A DNA stretch of 64,000 nt from BOG-932 sp965276835 (GTDB lineage: Bacteria > Pseudomonadota > Alphaproteobacteria > BOG-932 > Roseiterribacteraceae), in contig OZ255631.1 of NCBI GenBank assembly GCA_965276835.1, forward strand, positions 1,612,001 to 1,676,000. Direction: 5' to 3'. Both the position numbers and the translations under genes were made by a program. Of this stretch, positions 51,277-60,251 are shown one piece after another. Position 1 is the first letter of the stretch. Every line of letters starts with the position of its first letter. The notes below the pieces were generated by a model that saw only the letters and a program-made list of their open reading frames with translations, was not told the origin of the DNA and made no database searches.

Positions 51277-51881
51277 CCGACACACAGCACAGCAAGCGTG
51301 GTCCGATCACCCGGGCCGATATCATGACGATGCCGGATTATGCCGCGATCCGCGCGGAACAACGACGGCGCATGGCTGGCGTAAAGCGCCTCCGCCGGCT
51401 GGATGTCGGCCCCTACTCCACGTTCTATTTCGAGAATTACGACACGATGTGGCATCAAATCCACGAGATGTTGTTCGTCGAAAAAGGCGGAGAGGCCCAG
51501 ATTCAAGATGAGCTTGAGGCGTTCAATCCGCTGATCCCCAACGGCGACGAATTTGTCGCCACGGTCATGATAGAAGTACCCGACGCGAAGCGCCGTGCCG
51601 CGGTGCTGCACATGATCGGCGGCATCGAAAATCACGTAATCCTGTCGATCGGCGCGGACATGATTCGGGGCATTCCCGACGCGGACCGCGAAAATACCAG
51701 CTCAGAAGGCAAGGCCTCGTCGGTCCAGTTTATCCGTTTCCCTTTGACTGCCGATCAGAAGAAAGGATTCATCGCCGGCGACGAACCGGCGATGCTCGGC
51801 TTCGACCATCCGCGATACGGTCATCTGGCCATTATGCCGGTCACAATGCGTGAGACATTGTCAAACGACCTAAATCCGTAA
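51273..51881 (+). CDS. DUF3501 family protein
   Basis: 202 aa from the ATG at 51273, overlapping the previous stop. The N-terminus ITRADIMTMPDYAAIRAEQRRRMAGVKRLRRLDVGPYSTFYFENYDTMWHQIHEMLFVEKGGEAQIQDELEAFNPLIPNG is highly characteristic of DUF3501. The C-terminus (VQFIRFPLTADQKKGF... GHLAIMPVTMRETLSNDL) is also family-typical. No known catalytic motif; regularly encoded with rubrerythrin and the GlpC-like Fe-S protein, so a role in peroxide or electron-transfer chemistry is inferred. Ends 76 bp before the sRNA terminator. Confidence 0.9.
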   Translation: MTDTQHSKRGPITRADIMTMPDYAAIRAEQRRRMAGVKRLRRLDVGPYSTFYFENYDTMWHQIHEMLFVEKGGEAQIQDELEAFNPLIPNGDEFVATVMIEVPDAKRRAAVLHMIGGIENHVILSIGADMIRGIPDADRENTSSEGKASSVQFIRFPLTADQKKGFIAGDEPAMLGFDHPRYGHLAIMPVTMRETLSNDLNP

Positions 51882-51956
51882 AATCTCAGGTCGCACCCCA
51901 AGAAATTACCTGCGCCAAATTGTCCTTGCACCGGTAGTGCGTTTGGAGTATCTGAA

Positions 51957-52047
51957 TAAAAAAACGGGCCGCCAGAAGGCAGCCCGAGTTTAGGGAGGAA
52001 ACGCCTCATAAGCAGGCGTCGGATATGGCGGGGAAGGTGCCATATCG
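51957..52047 (-). ncRNA. Candidate trans-acting sRNA (suhB/MmgR-like architecture)
   Basis: On the minus strand a promoter TTGACG (52082-52077), 17-bp spacer, TAGAAC (52059-52054) predicts a start near 52046. The RNA would fold as GATATGGC / GCCATATC (52046-52022) with loop ACCTTCCCC. A second ACGCC/GGCGT hairpin and the unpaired TTTCCTCCCTAAACT follow, then a terminator CGGGCTGCC-TTCT-GGCGGCCCG with seven Us ending near 51958. C/U-rich loops complementary to Shine-Dalgarno sites mark the alphaproteobacterial anti-SD sRNAs; family naming is from memory. No ORF occupies the region. Confidence 0.68.
51958..51987 (-). terminator. Intrinsic terminator of the sRNA candidate
   Basis: Minus strand CGGGCTGCC, loop TTCT, GGCGGCCCG (one G-U pair), followed by TTTTTTTATT. 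On the plus strand there is no U-run, so it acts leftward, against the convergent DUF3501 gene. A textbook rho-independent terminator with no protein gene in front of it. Confidence 0.88.
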
Positions 52048-52141
52048 ATTCCTGTTCTACCGCACCTGCGAAGAAGCGTCAAGAACGAAAAGCCAATTTT
52101 CGTGTGCGGTGCGGTAGCCTTTTGTTTCACTTAATAGATTT

Positions 52142-52157
52142 TATGTTGCGCCGCACA
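52142..52157 (-). promoter_or_regulatory. TGC-N3-GCA box upstream of the sRNA candidate
   Basis: Minus strand TGTGCGGCGCAACATA, about 95-110 nt upstream of the predicted sRNA start. It differs from the fadL promoter box by two transitions. A further TGTGCGGTGCGG lies on the plus strand at 52103-52114 and GGTGCGGTAG within the sRNA promoter spacer, so the sRNA promoter is surrounded by copies of one motif. Confidence 0.5.
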
Positions 52158-52245
52158 CGCGATCAGCCGATATCCGGTGATATGGCAGCATATTTTGCGG
52201 CCGTTTCGCGCGATTCGCGCGCAACGCCGTATCCAAAACAGGACA

Positions 52246-52605
52246 ATGACGTTGGTTGACGAAGCCAGACCGATGGAGCCGTGGTTCTATGACCTGGAGC
52301 CGCCCTTCCCGCTCGATGACGATTCCCAGGATAAAATCGACGCCTTGAATTCGGCCGGCCGGGCGATCGTGACGCGCATGGTCGAGCATATCGCCGTCGA
52401 CGAAAACGTGCCGGCGGAAGCCATTACGCCGCAATTCGCCGATCTGGCGATCGACCGGGCCCGCGACGCCATCAATGCCGCGCGCGATGCCGGCCCAACC
52501 GGCCGCCCGACCACCGATATCGAGGAACTGGCATTCCGCTATATGGACGCCATGCGGCTTTGGCTGCGCATTTATCGCGCAGCGCGGGATGCTCAGAAAA
52601 ACTGA
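52246..52605 (+). CDS. Small acidic protein of unknown function
   Basis: 119 aa from the ATG at 52246; the frame is open back to 52177 but that segment is basic and unlike the rest. The protein is acidic and mostly helical (DDDSQDKIDALNSAGRAIVTRMVEHIAVDENVPAEAITPQFADLAIDRARDAINAARDAG), ending in YMDAMRLWLRIYRAARDAQKN. No recognised domain, signal peptide or membrane segment. It sits between the sRNA promoter region (divergent) and an esterase gene. A true gene is likely from its coherent composition, but function is unknown. Confidence 0.55.
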   Translation: MTLVDEARPMEPWFYDLEPPFPLDDDSQDKIDALNSAGRAIVTRMVEHIAVDENVPAEAITPQFADLAIDRARDAINAARDAGPTGRPTTDIEELAFRYMDAMRLWLRIYRAARDAQKN

Positions 52606-52706
52606 TGCCGCAACCGGCCGCGTCGAAAGACCGTGACGGGGTGCGCGATAGAACAAGAGTCCGGCATAATCCAAGGCTATGCTGCCTTCAGAGTGAGGGG
52701 GCGACT

Positions 52707-54227
52707 ATGATATCGAGGAGTAGGCTGCTGTCGGTCGCAATGACCATCGCGCTGTTTTCCACGGCGTCCGGCGCCCTTGCCGGGCCGGTCGTTCACACCG
52801 ACAAGGGCGATGTCGAAGGCGCGGCCAAGACCCCGGGTGTAGAATCGTTCCTCGGAATCCCGTTTGCCGCTCCGCCCGTCGGTGACCTGCGTTGGCGCGC
52901 GCCGCAGCCCGCCACAGCCTGGTCGTCGGTTCGAACCGCCACAGCCTTTTCAAAGGACTGTATCCAGGAACCCCAGGCTTATGCGCCGGGGCCCGGCTTC
53001 AACAACCCGACAAGCGAGGATTGCCTCTATCTCAATATCTGGCGGCCGGTAGCGGCGGCCAACAAACCACTCCCCGTCATGGTCTGGATCTATGGCGGCG
53101 CCTGGATCATGGGCGCAGGCTCGTTCCCAAGCTATGACGGGACCGAATTCGCCCGCGATGGCGTGATCCTGGTCAATTTCAACTACCGGCTGGGCCGTTT
53201 CGGCGTTTTCGCCCATCCGGCACTGTCGCGCGAACAAGCGGGCCAGCCGCTGGCGAATTATGGCCTGATGGACCAGATTGCGGCGCTTAAATGGGTGAAG
53301 GCGAATATCGCTGCCTTCGGTGGCGACCCTGCGAATGTCACCATCTTCGGCGAATCGGCCGGAGCCTCATCGGTGAACATCTTGATGGCTTCCCCCTTGG
53401 CGCGCGGTCTTTTCGCCAAGGCGATCTCCGAATCCGGGGGTGCCCATTCCGGCATGCAATCGGTGCCGAATGCCGAGGCGGCTGGAAAAGCCTGGGCCGA
53501 TAAGATGCACGCGCCTGATCTCGCCAACTTGCGCGCCCTGCCTGCGGATAAGGTCTGGGACGGGCCGGCGACAGTTCCCGCCTCCCCCATTGTCGACGGC
53601 AAGCTGGTGTTGGCCCCGACCGATGTGGCTTTCGCAACAAGCCTGGCGGCCACTGTGCCGTATCTGGCGGGGTCGAACGGCCGGGAGGAAAGCCTGATCC
53701 GCTGGCTGCCCGGGACTGACGAGCGCTGGTTCGCCGGGTTAAAAACAAAAGGGCCCCAGTTGCTGGCGTTCTACACAGCCGATGGCACATCGCCGAAGGA
53801 TGCCTTGGGCAGGTTATGGGGCGAGGCCGCAATGACTGCGCCCACCCGCGCCCGCGCCCGCGCGCTCGCCGGGAAGACCGATAAGGTCTGGCTTTATCGC
53901 TATGCCTATGTGCCGGATGCAGCGATGGGCTCGGTTCCAGGCGCCGGGCACGACGCCGAAATGGAGATGGTATTCAAGAATCCCGACATGCGCTGGAAGG
54001 GCAAATGGTCGGCCGCCGATCTTTCCATGGCGAAATCCGTGAACGGCTATTGGGTGAATTTCGCCAAAACCGGTAATCCCAACGGACCTGGTTTGCCCAC
54101 ATGGCCTGCCTACACGACCAAGAGCGATATCCTGATGAATTTCGACCGCGCGGGCGTGGCGCCGATCGCAGGCTTCGGTAAGGCGCGGCTGGACGCGATC
54201 GACGCAGTGAAGGCGTCCCCGCTATGA
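52707..54227 (+). CDS. Exported type-B carboxylesterase
   Basis: 506 aa from the ATG at 52707 (GAGGGGGCGACT RBS; longer frame discarded). Signal peptide MISRSRLLSVAMTIALFSTASGALA. Carboxylesterase/lipase domain: GDVEGAAKTPGVESFLGIPFAAPPVGDLRWRAPQPA, SEDCLYLNIWRP, VMVWIYGGAWIMGAGS (oxyanion), nucleophile Ser217 in FGESAGASS, and catalytic His in VPGAGHDAEMEMVF. Hydrolyses an ester in the periplasm or outside. First of three rightward genes with an SDR and a sulfotransferase. Confidence 0.94.
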   Translation: MISRSRLLSVAMTIALFSTASGALAGPVVHTDKGDVEGAAKTPGVESFLGIPFAAPPVGDLRWRAPQPATAWSSVRTATAFSKDCIQEPQAYAPGPGFNNPTSEDCLYLNIWRPVAAANKPLPVMVWIYGGAWIMGAGSFPSYDGTEFARDGVILVNFNYRLGRFGVFAHPALSREQAGQPLANYGLMDQIAALKWVKANIAAFGGDPANVTIFGESAGASSVNILMASPLARGLFAKAISESGGAHSGMQSVPNAEAAGKAWADKMHAPDLANLRALPADKVWDGPATVPASPIVDGKLVLAPTDVAFATSLAATVPYLAGSNGREESLIRWLPGTDERWFAGLKTKGPQLLAFYTADGTSPKDALGRLWGEAAMTAPTRARARALAGKTDKVWLYRYAYVPDAAMGSVPGAGHDAEMEMVFKNPDMRWKGKWSAADLSMAKSVNGYWVNFAKTGNPNGPGLPTWPAYTTKSDILMNFDRAGVAPIAGFGKARLDAIDAVKASPL

Positions 54228-54300
54228 GACGCCATCCTTGACGGTGAGCGCCCGAGCGCCATGATCCGGCCGGCGGATACATGGCTGATAGGTTCAGGAA

Positions 54301-55086
54301 ATGGCAGTTACGGGGTTGGACGGAAAGACGGCCATCGTATCGGGTGTGGGGGCCGGCCTGGGCATTGAGATAGTGCGCGGCCTGGCGGTAGCCGGCGTGA
54401 ACCTGGTGCTGGGCGATCTTGATCCCGACAGTCTGGCGGAAGCACTGCATATGTTGGCGTCGATGAGCGCGCCGAATGTCGGTCGGCGAACGGACATCCG
54501 TGATCGCGCCGACTGTGAAAAGCTGACCGATCTGGCGGTCCGAACGTTCGGCGGCATCGACATCCTGGTCAACGACGCGTTCCGCGCCGAAGCACCGTCC
54601 TCCTTCGAGGATGCCGATATGGACGAATGGCGGGCCGTGGCGGACGTCAATCTGTGGGGCACGCTGACGATGATCCGCGCCGCCCTGCCCGCCTTGAAAC
54701 GCTCGTCCGGCGCGATCGTCAATATCAACACCCACGGATCCGAGGCCCTGGATCCCGATTTCGGCGGCTATACGTCTTCCAAGGCCGCGCTCGCGCACCT
54801 GACCCGCCATCTGGCGCGCGAGTTCGGCCCATATGGCATCAGGGTCAACGGCGTTCACCCCGGGCCGATGGACGCTCTGCCACGACAAAGATTCCTGGCT
54901 GAACAGGCGAAGGCGTTAGGCGTCACCACCGAGAGCCTGGAGGCGCCCGCCCGTGACAGGACGAGCCTTGGCCGTCTGGCGACGGCAGAGGATGTGGCCC
55001 AGGCGGTGACCTTCCTGGCGTCGCCACTGGCAAGGTCGATCACGGGCCAGGCACTGTTCGTCGACGGCGGTGCGTGGCTACACTGA
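54301..55086 (+). CDS. Short-chain dehydrogenase/reductase
   Basis: 261 aa classical SDR. Cofactor loop TAIVSGVGAGLGIEIVRGL (the TGxxxGxG position reads SGVGAGLG), DLDPDS after the second strand, catalytic Tyr157-x3-Lys161 in GGYTSSKAALAHLTRH. The usual catalytic Ser position is IVNINTHGS. Ends with TGQALFVDGGAWLH. RBS AGGAA. Between an esterase and a sulfotransferase, it may oxidise the alcohol released by the esterase; substrate unknown. Confidence 0.93.
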   Translation: MAVTGLDGKTAIVSGVGAGLGIEIVRGLAVAGVNLVLGDLDPDSLAEALHMLASMSAPNVGRRTDIRDRADCEKLTDLAVRTFGGIDILVNDAFRAEAPSSFEDADMDEWRAVADVNLWGTLTMIRAALPALKRSSGAIVNINTHGSEALDPDFGGYTSSKAALAHLTRHLAREFGPYGIRVNGVHPGPMDALPRQRFLAEQAKALGVTTESLEAPARDRTSLGRLATAEDVAQAVTFLASPLARSITGQALFVDGGAWLH

Positions 55087-55141
55087 CGCATAACAGGTTC
55101 GGATTCGTACGAACCCGCAAGACTTGGGAGGAAACAGCCAC

Positions 55142-56326
55142 ATGGCTGAGAGCGCGTCGATCCGGATCGAACCGGACAGACTTATCGAAACGGCTTGCGA
55201 AAAAACCGGTCTCCGCGATTTCGGCGGCGACAGCTTCCGCGAAGGGCTGCGGATCTTTTGCGAATCCACATCGTCCGAGGCCCAACTCAACGACTTCGGT
55301 GCAATGGCGTTGCCGGGCGCCATCGTCGGCGCGCTCAGCAACCGTCTCAAAATCGTCGATTGGGTAAAACGTCATCCTGAAGTGTCGGAAGAGCGCATCG
55401 AGGCGCCGCTGATCGTCGTCGGCATGTTCCGGGCCGGCACTACTTTCCTGTCCTATCTGCTGGAGAAAGATAAGCGGCACCGGCCGCTGTTCCGCTGGGA
55501 GGCCGGCGACATCGTACCGCCACCGACTCCCGATGGCATCGCCAACGACCCACGCATCGCAGCGACGCGCGCCAGCATGGCGATGATGGAAGAGATCAAT
55601 CCGCGGATGCGCGTCGTGCAAAGCGAGGAGCCAGACGGCCCGACGGAATGCATCTCGGTGATGAACCAGGACTTCAAGAGCCTGACATGGGAGGCGATGG
55701 TCAATGTCCCGACCTATGCCGACTGGTTGAAACGGGTCGACCACCGCTCGGCCTACGATTATCACAAACAGGCATTGCAGGTGTTACAGAGCGGCGGGGT
55801 GCGTGGACGCTGGTCATTGAAGGCGCCCTATCACATCATCCATCTGGATGCGTTGACGGCGGTCTATCCCGACGCAAGGCTGCTGATAACGCACCGCGAT
55901 CCACTTGTTTTATGCACCTCGGTCTGCAGCCTGATCACCGCCCTGACCGGCCTGTTCTCCGATGCCGATCACCGCCGTTTCATCACCGATCACTGGACCG
56001 AGATGCTGGCGCGGTCGATCGATGGCATGAACAGTTTCCGCGACGCCAACCCGCACATTAAGATCGTCGATGTGCACTATGCCGACCTTGCCCGCGATCC
56101 GCTCGGCGCGATGCGGCGCGTCTATGCCGGATTCGGTGACGACATTGAGGGCCAGCCGATCCAGGCCATGACGGCCCATGTCGAATCCCATCCGAAGCAC
56201 CGGTTCGGGCGGCACGGCTATGATCCGAAGGAATACGGGTTGGATGCGGGCGCGATCGCCGAGCGGTTCCGCCCCTATGTCGAGCGTTACGGTATCGAGC
56301 TGGAGACGGGCCCTTCCGTCACCTAA
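55142..56326 (+). CDS. Sulfotransferase family protein
   Basis: 394 aa from the ATG at 55142 (GGAGG 11 nt upstream); a TTG 18 bp earlier is less likely. PAPS-binding 5' loop IVVGMFRAGTTFLSYLLEKDKRHRPLFRWEAGD, then GRWSLKAPYHIIHLDALTAVYPDARLLITHRDPLVLCTSVCSL (the 3'-phosphate R/S motif region). Such proteins, common in Alphaproteobacteria with steroid/lipid catabolism, transfer sulfate to hydroxyl groups or act on lipids. The 3' end overlaps the convergent ackA by 8 bp. Confidence 0.9.
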   Translation: MAESASIRIEPDRLIETACEKTGLRDFGGDSFREGLRIFCESTSSEAQLNDFGAMALPGAIVGALSNRLKIVDWVKRHPEVSEERIEAPLIVVGMFRAGTTFLSYLLEKDKRHRPLFRWEAGDIVPPPTPDGIANDPRIAATRASMAMMEEINPRMRVVQSEEPDGPTECISVMNQDFKSLTWEAMVNVPTYADWLKRVDHRSAYDYHKQALQVLQSGGVRGRWSLKAPYHIIHLDALTAVYPDARLLITHRDPLVLCTSVCSLITALTGLFSDADHRRFITDHWTEMLARSIDGMNSFRDANPHIKIVDVHYADLARDPLGAMRRVYAGFGDDIEGQPIQAMTAHVESHPKHRFGRHGYDPKEYGLDAGAIAERFRPYVERYGIELETGPSVT

Positions 56327-57524
56327 ACGAAGCTTGGTGCAGCAATTCCCGGCTGTGACGGGCAATTTGCGCGTCCTCCTCGGACGGCAGGATGCGTATG
56401 AGGCACCGCGAGACGGGACCGTTGAGCGGATTGCTCGCGGCCAGATTTTGCGCCTGATTGAGATCGATGCCGATCCAGGACAATCCATCGCAGATCTCGG
56501 CACGGGCGGCGGCATCGTTTTCTCCGATGCCGCCGGTAAAAACGATCATGTCGACGCCGTCGAGAGCGGCGATCATCGCGGCGATCTGTTTGCGCACCGA
56601 ATAGCAAAACATGTCGATCGCGAGGCGCGCGTCGGTATTGGTCGAAGCGCGCTCGCGCAGAATCCGCATATCGCTGCCGATACCCGAAACACCCCTCAAA
56701 CCGGCTTGGCGATCGACCAAGTCCTCCACCATTGCGGCATCGAGTTTTTTCTCCCGCATTAGGTAAATCAAAAGCCCGGGATCGAGATCCCCGCTACGCG
56801 TGCCCATGATGACGCCGCCGGTCGGCGTCAGCCCCATGCTGGTATCGATCGAATGCCCTCCCTCGATCGCGGTGATACTCGCGCCATTGCCGAGATGGGC
56901 GACAATCAGTCGTTTCGGTAAACGGTCTCTTAACTGATGAACGATGGATTCGCAGGAAAGACCGTGAAAACCGTAGCGCCGGATACCCTCGGACCGTAGC
57001 GCTTTTGGAAGTGGAAACGTCCGCGCGCGCTCGGGCAGGTCAGCGTGAAAAGCCGTGTCGAAGCACGCGATCTGCGGAATGTCGCGGAAATGCTCCTGCG
57101 CGGTGCGGATCACCGATAACGCCGGGGGCACGTGAAGCGGCGCAAAAACAGCGGCGGCTTCGAGTGCTTCCAGAACCGCTTCGTCGATGACGCAGTGCTG
57201 TGTGAGTGCAGGCCCGCCGTGCACAATGCGATGCCCAACGGCGACAGGCGGCGGCATTTTGAATTGGGTCAGCAAGCTGGCGATGCGCGTAATCGCCTCG
57301 GCATAGCCGGCGAGCGGAGATTTCTCAGCCAACAGGGTATTGCCCGCCGCATCCCGCGCCCGGAAATCGCCGGTTTCGCCGCCGATCGATTCCGCTTCGC
57401 CGGAAAACAGCATCTCGGTCTGGGTCGAACCTACGCGATACAGCCCGAATTTGAGCGAGGACGATCCGCTATTCAGGGCGAGGATGACGGCATCGTCGGC
57501 GTTGGTCACGCCCACGGGCTCCAC
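56319..57524 (-). CDS. ackA: Acetate kinase
   Basis: 401 aa. ASKHA fold: LALNSGSSSLKFGLYR near the N-terminus, VGHRIVHGGPALT, FDTAFHADLPERART, HLGNGASITAIEGGHSIDTSMGLTPTGGVIMGTRSGDLDPG, and VFTGGIGENDAAARAEICDGL. Converts acetyl phosphate plus ADP to acetate and ATP. It starts inside the 3' end of the phosphoketolase gene (19-bp overlap), so acetyl phosphate from that enzyme is its likely substrate. Confidence 0.96.
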   Translation of the reverse strand: MEPVGVTNADDAVILALNSGSSSLKFGLYRVGSTQTEMLFSGEAESIGGETGDFRARDAAGNTLLAEKSPLAGYAEAITRIASLLTQFKMPPPVAVGHRIVHGGPALTQHCVIDEAVLEALEAAAVFAPLHVPPALSVIRTAQEHFRDIPQIACFDTAFHADLPERARTFPLPKALRSEGIRRYGFHGLSCESIVHQLRDRLPKRLIVAHLGNGASITAIEGGHSIDTSMGLTPTGGVIMGTRSGDLDPGLLIYLMREKKLDAAMVEDLVDRQAGLRGVSGIGSDMRILRERASTNTDARLAIDMFCYSVRKQIAAMIAALDGVDMIVFTGGIGENDAAARAEICDGLSWIGIDLNQAQNLAASNPLNGPVSRCLIRILPSEEDAQIARHSRELLHQASFR

Positions 57525-59869
57525 TTCCAGTCGCGAACTTCCGGCATGTCGTCGCCATGTTCGCTGATATAAAGCTTATGGCGTTCCATCGACGTCCAGT
57601 AACGCGCGGTTGCCGTCCCCACCTGGTCGGCGAACCTCGGGATGCGCTTGATCGCATCCAGGGCCAGTTGGAAGCGATCCAGATTGTTCAGCACGACCAT
57701 GTCGAACGGGGTGGTGGTGGTGCCCTCCTCCTTATAGCCGCGCACATGGATATTATCGTGATTGTGCCGGCGATAGGTCAGCTTGTGGATCATTGTCGGA
57801 TAGGCGTGAAACGCGAAGATTACCGGCTTGTTCTTGGTGAACAGCGCGTCGAAATCCTCGTCCCCCAGACCGTGCGGATGTTCCGACTGCGGCTGCAGCA
57901 CCATCAAATCCACAACATTAACGAAGCGGATGCGGATATCGGGTACGTATTCCCGCAAGAGCGTGACGGCCGCCAGCGCCTCCAACGTCGGCACGTCGCC
58001 GGCGCTGGCCATCACGACATCGGGATCGCCCTCGTCATTGCTGGCCCACTGCCAAATACCGGCGCCAGCCGTGCAGTGCCGCACGGCGGATTCCGTATCC
58101 AGCCACTGCCATTCCGGCTGTTTCCCCGCCACGATCACATTGATGTAGTCGCGGCTGCGCAGGCAATGGTCTGCAACTGACAGCAGGCAATTGGCATCCG
58201 GGGGCAGATAGATGCGGACAGTGTCGGCCTTCTTATTGGCGACATGGTCGATGAACCCCGGATCCTGGTGCGAGAACCCATTATGATCCTGCCGCCAGAC
58301 ATGCGATGTCAGCAGATAATTCAGCGATGCGATGGGCTTGCGCCAAGGGATATCCTTGGTGACCTTCAACCACTTGGCGTGCTGGTTAAACATCGAATCG
58401 ATAATGTGGATGAAGGCCTCGTAACAGGAAAACAGGCCATGTCGGCCGGTCAGCAGGTATCCCTCGAGCCAGCCCTCGCACATATGCTCGCTGAGCACCT
58501 CCATGACGCGGCCATCGGCGCTGAGGTCGATATCGACGTCCTCGACACCGGCCATCCATTCCTTACCGGTGACAGCAATCACCGCCTCCAGCCTGTTAGA
58601 GGCCGTTTCGTCCGGTCCGAAAAGGCGGAAATTCTGGTTGATCAGGTTGAGTTTCATGACGTCGGCAAGAAATTTGCCGAGCACCCGCGTCGACTCCGCC
58701 CGGACGCCACCGGGTTCCGGCACGGCAACGGTGTAATCCTGGAAGTGCGGCATCGATAACGGCCTCAGCAGCTCGCCGCCATTGGCGTGGGGATTAGAGC
58801 CCATGCGGCGATGACCAGTTGGGGCGAGCTCAGCCAGTTCCTCGCGGAATTTACCATGCTCGTCGAACAATTCGCGCGGCCGATAGCTCTGCATCCAGTC
58901 TTCAAGCTGCTTCAGATGTTCGGGGTTCTTGAAGCTGTCGATCGGCACTTGATGCGCGCGCCATGTACCCTCGACCGGCTTGCCGTCGACGAATTTCGGC
59001 CCTGTCCAACCTTTCGGCGTGCGGAACACGATCATCGGCCAGAACGGACGCTCCGGTTTGGCGCCGGGGGACCGTGCGGCCTCCTGTATCTCGCGAATGC
59101 GCGCCAAGACGGTATCGAGTGTCCCGGCCAGACTCTGATGGACGAGCGCCGGATCGTCGCCCTCGACAAAATGCGGCTCATAGCCGTAGCCCTGCAACAA
59201 CTTCGTCAATTCATCGCGGCTGATACGCGCCAACACCGTCGGGTTGGCGATCTTGAAACCGTTCAGATGCAAAATCGGCAAGACCGCACCGTCCCGTGCG
59301 GGGTTCAGGAATTTGTTGGAATGCCAACTGGTGGCCAACGCGCCGGTTTCCGCCTCGCCGTCGCCAATGATGCAGGAGACAATCAGGCTCGGGTTGTCGA
59401 ACGCGGCGCCATAAGCGTGCGCGAGCGAGTACCCCAACTCTCCGCCCTCGTGGATCGAGCCCGGCGTTTCCGATGACACATGGCTGGGTACGCCGTAAGG
59501 CCATGAAAACTGGCGGAACAACCGCTGCAGCCCGTTCCGATTACGCTCGATCGCCGGATAACGCTCAGTGTACGAGCCCTCGAGATAAGTATGCGCCACC
59601 AAGCCGGGCCCGCCATGCCCCGGCCCGATGATGTAGATCATGTTCAGGTCGTTATCTCTGATCAGGCGATTCAGATGAACATAAAGAAAGTTCAGCCCGG
59701 TCGTGGTGCCCCAATGCCCCAGAAGCCGAGGCTTGATGTGGTCCAGTGTCAACGGCTCTTCGAGCAGCGGATTGTCCCGCAGATAGATCTGGCCGACTGA
59801 CAGGTAATTCGCCGCCCGCCAATAAGCGTGCATCTTTTCTAGGAGATCGGGTGACAGGGGCTTGGTCAT
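57506..59869 (-). CDS. xfp: Phosphoketolase (xylulose-5-P/fructose-6-P)
   Basis: 787 aa from the ATG at 59869 (GGAGAT RBS); the frame opens at 59890. Thiamine-diphosphate enzyme: NYLSVGQIYLRDNPLL, GHWGTTTGLNFLYVHLNRLI, IGPGHGGPGLVAHTYLEGSY, and the TPP/Mg motif GDGEAETGALATSWHSNKFLNP. Splits xylulose-5-P or fructose-6-P to acetyl phosphate plus glyceraldehyde-3-P or erythrose-4-P. Together with ackA it forms a two-gene acetate/ATP shunt. Confidence 0.96.
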   Translation of the reverse strand: MTKPLSPDLLEKMHAYWRAANYLSVGQIYLRDNPLLEEPLTLDHIKPRLLGHWGTTTGLNFLYVHLNRLIRDNDLNMIYIIGPGHGGPGLVAHTYLEGSYTERYPAIERNRNGLQRLFRQFSWPYGVPSHVSSETPGSIHEGGELGYSLAHAYGAAFDNPSLIVSCIIGDGEAETGALATSWHSNKFLNPARDGAVLPILHLNGFKIANPTVLARISRDELTKLLQGYGYEPHFVEGDDPALVHQSLAGTLDTVLARIREIQEAARSPGAKPERPFWPMIVFRTPKGWTGPKFVDGKPVEGTWRAHQVPIDSFKNPEHLKQLEDWMQSYRPRELFDEHGKFREELAELAPTGHRRMGSNPHANGGELLRPLSMPHFQDYTVAVPEPGGVRAESTRVLGKFLADVMKLNLINQNFRLFGPDETASNRLEAVIAVTGKEWMAGVEDVDIDLSADGRVMEVLSEHMCEGWLEGYLLTGRHGLFSCYEAFIHIIDSMFNQHAKWLKVTKDIPWRKPIASLNYLLTSHVWRQDHNGFSHQDPGFIDHVANKKADTVRIYLPPDANCLLSVADHCLRSRDYINVIVAGKQPEWQWLDTESAVRHCTAGAGIWQWASNDEGDPDVVMASAGDVPTLEALAAVTLLREYVPDIRIRFVNVVDLMVLQPQSEHPHGLGDEDFDALFTKNKPVIFAFHAYPTMIHKLTYRRHNHDNIHVRGYKEEGTTTTPFDMVVLNNLDRFQLALDAIKRIPRFADQVGTATARYWTSMERHKLYISEHGDDMPEVRDWKWSPWA

Positions 59870-60251
<382 letters not shown>

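Larger units (their letters stand above)
51882..52245. other. Intergenic region holding the sRNA and its control elements
   Basis: 364 bp without a protein gene. It is accounted for by the leftward sRNA candidate (51957-52047), its promoter (52054-52082), a cluster of TGTGCGG boxes (52103-52157), and the short upstream region of the small hypothetical gene at 52246. Confidence 0.6.
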
